Assembly: GCA_036847245.1 (NCBI GenBank)
Contig: DAIUAL010000188.1
Location: forward strand, 1 to 6,854
Length of the DNA: 6,854 bases
Source of the DNA: UBA4661 sp002405405
Lineage (GTDB): Bacteria; Bacteroidota; Ignavibacteria; Kapaibacteriales; UBA4661
Direction of reading: 5' to 3'
The notes under the pieces are model-generated. The model made no database searches. It saw only the letters and a program-made list of their open reading frames with translations, and was not told where the DNA came from. Below are positions 6,720 through 6,854 of this stretch, one piece after another (positions within the stretch are counted from its first letter, which is position 1; each line of letters opens with the position of its first letter). Both the position numbers and the translations under genes were made by a program.

Positions 6720-6854
6720 TTTTACTTCCTTTTTTTATATTATTGGGTGTTGAAATTTGAGAATTTTAAGATATTTACAATTATGATAAATTTTAATTTT
6801 TTTTATTTATTTATTTTTTTTATTAATTATTATAAGATATCACCTATATTTTAC
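6720..6854 (-). promoter_or_regulatory. AT-rich upstream region of ftsZ, probably holding its promoter
   Basis: This stretch contains very few G or C bases. Read on the ftsZ strand it is strongly A-rich, with two eight-base A runs (6797-6804 and 6814-6821) separated by three TTTA/TAAA repeats. That pattern resembles an UP element or a bent upstream region. It contains no gene-length ORF. I could not pick one convincing -35/-10 pair: a TTGTAA at 6780-6775 has no good -10 about 17 bases downstream. The promoter call rests on position and base composition only. Confidence 0.4.
6725..6730 (-). promoter_or_regulatory. Shine-Dalgarno-like site in the ftsZ leader
   Basis: The minus strand reads AGGAAG, one base from the AGGAGG consensus, five bases before the mini-ORF ATG at 6719. 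It is about 40 bases from the ftsZ ATG, too far to serve that start directly. It therefore supports either entry at the mini-ORF or an unrelated purine stretch. Confidence 0.35.

Overview
This window looks like ordinary chromosome from a low-GC bacterium, probably in the Bacteroidetes/Chlorobi (FCB) group, for example an Ignavibacteria- or Kapabacteria-like lineage. Three things point that way. The GlmU-like gene belongs to a two-domain family I associate mainly with that group. The genes mostly lack recognisable Shine-Dalgarno sites. All protein-coding genes share a similar AT-leaning codon use. The placement is inferred from protein style and was not tested by a search. There is no CRISPR array, transposon, phage gene, tRNA or rRNA.

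The left and centre hold three co-directional plus-strand genes. The first is the 3' part of a superfamily 1 helicase of the Dna2/NAM7 (Upf1-like) type, with every helicase motif intact but its N-terminus cut by the window edge. Next is pyrG (CTP synthase), which abuts or overlaps the helicase by four bases and has an uncertain start. About 55 bases later comes a GlmU-like protein, with a divergent nucleotidyltransferase-like N-terminal half and a left-handed beta-helix acyltransferase C-terminal half. The spacing suggests a single transcript. A 13-bp hairpin follows the third gene.

The right side holds ftsZ on the minus strand, converging on that hairpin. Its leader is extremely AT-rich. The leader contains a possible 12-codon mini-ORF with a good ribosome-binding site, and its stop codon overlaps the most likely ftsZ start as ATGA.

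Functionally the window combines DNA maintenance (helicase), nucleotide supply (UTP to CTP), a likely UDP-GlcNAc step at the base of cell-wall synthesis, and the division ring. I see no new multi-gene system. The points most worth a second look are the ftsZ leader mini-ORF, a five-residue gap in FtsZ just before its T3 nucleotide-binding loop, the unusual N-terminal half of the GlmU-like enzyme, and the pyrG start.
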